A DNA stretch of 64,000 nt from Changchengzhania lutea (GTDB lineage: Bacteria; Bacteroidota; Bacteroidia; Flavobacteriales; Flavobacteriaceae), in the NCBI RefSeq assembly GCF_006974145.1, contig NZ_CP039456.1:3348499-3412498 (forward strand), written 5' to 3'. The position numbers and the translations under genes were made by a program. Positions 62,161-64,000 of this stretch are shown here, piece after piece. The stretch's first letter is position 1. The number at the start of each line of letters is the position of its first letter. Under the pieces are notes generated by a model. That model saw nothing but the letters and a program-made list of their open reading frames with translations, did not search any database and was not told the DNA's origin.

Positions 62161-62574
62161 ATGAATACATTATATTGTTTGACTTGTGGCAAAGAACTTA
62201 AAGGGCGTTCTGATAAAAAGTTTTGTGACACTCAATGTAGAAGCTCTTTTCATAATACTAATAGAGCTCCCCATGAAGTAACGATTCAAAATATAAATAG
62301 TGCATTACGTCGAAATAGGAGTTTGATGGCTCATTTTTGTCCTAGTGGCAAAAGCACTGTTGATAAATACGTTTTGATAAAATTAGGTTTTAAGTTTGAT
62401 TTATTTACTCATATTTTTCCCTTTAGTAGTGGAACCTACTTTTTTTGTTATGATTATGGGTTCTTACCTATCAAAGATAAAGGAACTGAAAAGATGGTCA
62501 TTGTTCAAAAACAGAGCTATATGGAAAATCTAAACTTCCATCCTTGGGATTTTAATATTGTAAAAGACAAGTAG
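62161..62574 (+). CDS. Small zinc-ribbon protein divergent from recombinase
   Basis: A 137-residue protein. The N-terminus has CLTCGKEL and KFCDTQCRSSFHN, four cysteines of a treble-clef or DUF2116-like zinc ribbon. The helical segment NINSALRRNRSLMAHFCPSG and a mostly beta C-terminal part follow. I recall such proteins in many Bacteroidota genomes. It is head-to-head with the recombinase gene, about 80 bases apart, and shares the palindrome. A DNA-binding or regulatory role is plausible. The following gap (62575-62923) holds no gene that I recognise. Confidence 0.65.
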   Translation: MNTLYCLTCGKELKGRSDKKFCDTQCRSSFHNTNRAPHEVTIQNINSALRRNRSLMAHFCPSGKSTVDKYVLIKLGFKFDLFTHIFPFSSGTYFFCYDYGFLPIKDKGTEKMVIVQKQSYMENLNFHPWDFNIVKDK

Positions 62575-62923
62575 TCTTAATATTGTTTAGAGTGAAAATA
62601 ATATTTCAAAAAAATCCGTAATTTTTTATTAATGAATCAAACTAAATTTTTGTAATTCACCTATAATTAGGTTCGACATTTTTTCTGTTCGGTCAAATTA
62701 AATGGGGCTTATTTTCCTTTTATATTTTAAGCTTACTTATTGCAGATAATATTTAAAATAATTTATATTTGATATTGGTAATGAAAAATTGATATTTCGC
62801 TATTATTTCACCAATTCTTTTGAAAGGAATTATAAGTCAATAGATAAAACGGGATAATGAAAATAGCTCGAATCCTTCAGGGCTCACTTAAAGCTTCACT
62901 ATTTTAGTCAGGCTTTTTTGTTT

Positions 62924-64000
62924 TTAAGGTTTATTGCACACCAATATAATTTTCTCATTATTTAGGTTTGTTGAAAAAAATAAATACAAATCCCCTCCAT
63001 GTACAATTTTAAATTTTTTCCGAATTTGTTCTACGCTTTCTGGAAAATTTCGCGTGGTTATATTGGCTTTATAGAACCCTGCCTTTTTTAAAGTACGTTT
63101 GTTATAGGGAATAGATTTCAAAACTTTAAAAACCCGTCCTGGAAAATCAAGTAAATCATCACTTGTATATAAATGGGAATGTTTATGAAGTTTACTTAAT
63201 ACTAATTTGATAGCTATAGAATTAAAACCTCCAGCCTTTAATATGGCGCTATTTGGCTCGTATAAATAGGCAAGGGGATGGGACAGAATTATGGCATCTT
63301 GCTTTTCATCTTCAAAATTAAAATGGAATTGCTCTTCTTCATTTTTTTTAAAATTGATAGTTTGAATTGAGATTCCTTTAGTATGGCCTTTCTCCAAAAC
63401 CCATAGTAATTCTTTAACATCATTATTAACAGCAACCACATGTATCGTCTTAACGTTCTTCAATTCGTTTAGGCCCATAGAGATATCTAACAATGGTGAC
63501 GTTTTTATCATGATGTTGTTTGTATGCTCGAAAAGCATTGCTAAATGTTCGGGAACTTTTGGAAGACAATCTTTTAATAAGAAAACCTTGCCTTTGGTAT
63601 TGTGCCGTCTTGAAGGGTCTATATAAATCCAATCAAAAAAGATCTTAGAATTTTTTACAAATTGAATGCCATCTTCATTAATAGCTTGAATATTATCAAC
63701 TTTTAAAACCCCATAATTGTGAGCTACAATAGCAGATAAACGGCTATCAATTTCACAATGAATAACCTTATCTGTTTTTTTTGAAAAGTAATACGCGTCC
63801 ACGCCAAAACCACCTGTTACATCAACTACATATGTCCCAGAGATGCAGCTAGCTTTATATTGTGCTGTACGTTCTGAAGACGTCTGTTCTATATTTAATT
63901 TATTGGGATAGTAAATGTTTTTACTATGAAACCATGTAGGGAGTTTGTGTTCTGAGTGCTTTTTGGCTTCAATTTGCTCAATAATTTCCTTGGTATTAAC
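62924..64000 (-). CDS. THUMP-like class I SAM methyltransferase, 5' end outside window
   Basis: The frame is open to base 64000, so at least 358 residues are present and the start is missing. The SAM motif I is VVDVTGGFGVDAYYF, motif II is IHCEIDSRLSAIV, and motif IV is WIYIDPSRR. PLLDISMGLNELKNVK and VVAVNNDVKELLWVLEKG follow, typical of the THUMP-like-domain methyltransferases of Bacteroidota, probably RNA methyltransferases. It looks like core chromosome beyond the array. Confidence 0.8.
   Translation of the reverse strand, partial: VNTKEIIEQIEAKKHSEHKLPTWFHSKNIYYPNKLNIEQTSSERTAQYKASCISGTYVVDVTGGFGVDAYYFSKKTDKVIHCEIDSRLSAIVAHNYGVLKVDNIQAINEDGIQFVKNSKIFFDWIYIDPSRRHNTKGKVFLLKDCLPKVPEHLAMLFEHTNNIMIKTSPLLDISMGLNELKNVKTIHVVAVNNDVKELLWVLEKGHTKGISIQTINFKKNEEEQFHFNFEDEKQDAIILSHPLAYLYEPNSAILKAGGFNSIAIKLVLSKLHKHSHLYTSDDLLDFPGRVFKVLKSIPYNKRTLKKAGFYKANITTRNFPESVEQIRKKFKIVHGGDLYLFFSTNLNNEKIILVCNKP

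Noticed and set aside
62860-62923. tRNA-like or attachment-site remnant downstream of the methyltransferase
   Set aside because: GGATTCGAGC on the minus strand looks like a T-loop, but no acceptor or anticodon stem can be formed around it.

Overview
The window looks like a chromosome segment of a member of the Flavobacteriaceae (Bacteroidota). It is AT-rich, several promoters carry the Bacteroidota -7 element TAnnTTTG, and the protein families are typical of that group: TonB-dependent receptors, DUF6799, FISUMP lipoproteins, CbpA/CbpM, MlaEFD operons with an MCE protein, and SxxC-type lipoproteins. No rRNA, tRNA or CRISPR array was recognised.

Left part, about 1-40.2 kb: chromosomal envelope, metal and stress genes. 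It holds the end of a Zn/Cd-type P1B ATPase, a GerW/DUF2953 pair, an MlaEFD lipid transporter, an operon of hydrolase and membrane proteins, a TolC-adaptor-RND efflux operon followed by a PII-like protein and DUF2892, a P1B-4 metal ATPase, an OprC-like copper TonB receptor, MscS, CbpA/CbpM, an ABC efflux set, a site-2 protease with CBS domains, thioredoxin, a LOV-domain histidine kinase, a CRP-type response regulator and a universal stress protein. Many of these genes have a copy of TGAY-N4-ATCA upstream. In ten of eleven promoters the box lies exactly 23 bp before a TAnnTTTR-like -7 element, and in the eleventh it lies 24 bp before. I read this as one regulon, probably controlled by the CRP-type response regulator and its LOV kinase encoded here.

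Right part, about 40.2-60.9 kb: accessory island. The left edge is an ISL3-type element with a decayed transposase that joins two truncated genes, followed by an IS91-type unit with its tyrosine recombinase. Beyond lies a row of minus-strand genes separated by imperfect hairpins that resemble integron attC sites. The cargo is two paralogous lipoprotein toxin carriers, nearly identical over about 535 residues but with different C-terminal toxin domains. Each is followed by an immunity gene, then a start-less orphan toxin domain and a second immunity gene. A lipoprotein, a PvuRts1I-like nuclease, a small protein and a FISUMP lipoprotein follow. Three group II introns sit in two of the hairpins, all on the strand opposite to the cargo genes, as is known for introns that target attC. 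A Xer-type tyrosine recombinase closes the array at 60.9-62.1 kb, with a 30-bp perfect palindrome and a small zinc-ribbon gene beside it. A THUMP-like methyltransferase running off the window end returns to core chromosome.

All names are from sequence patterns and memory of families. No database search was run.
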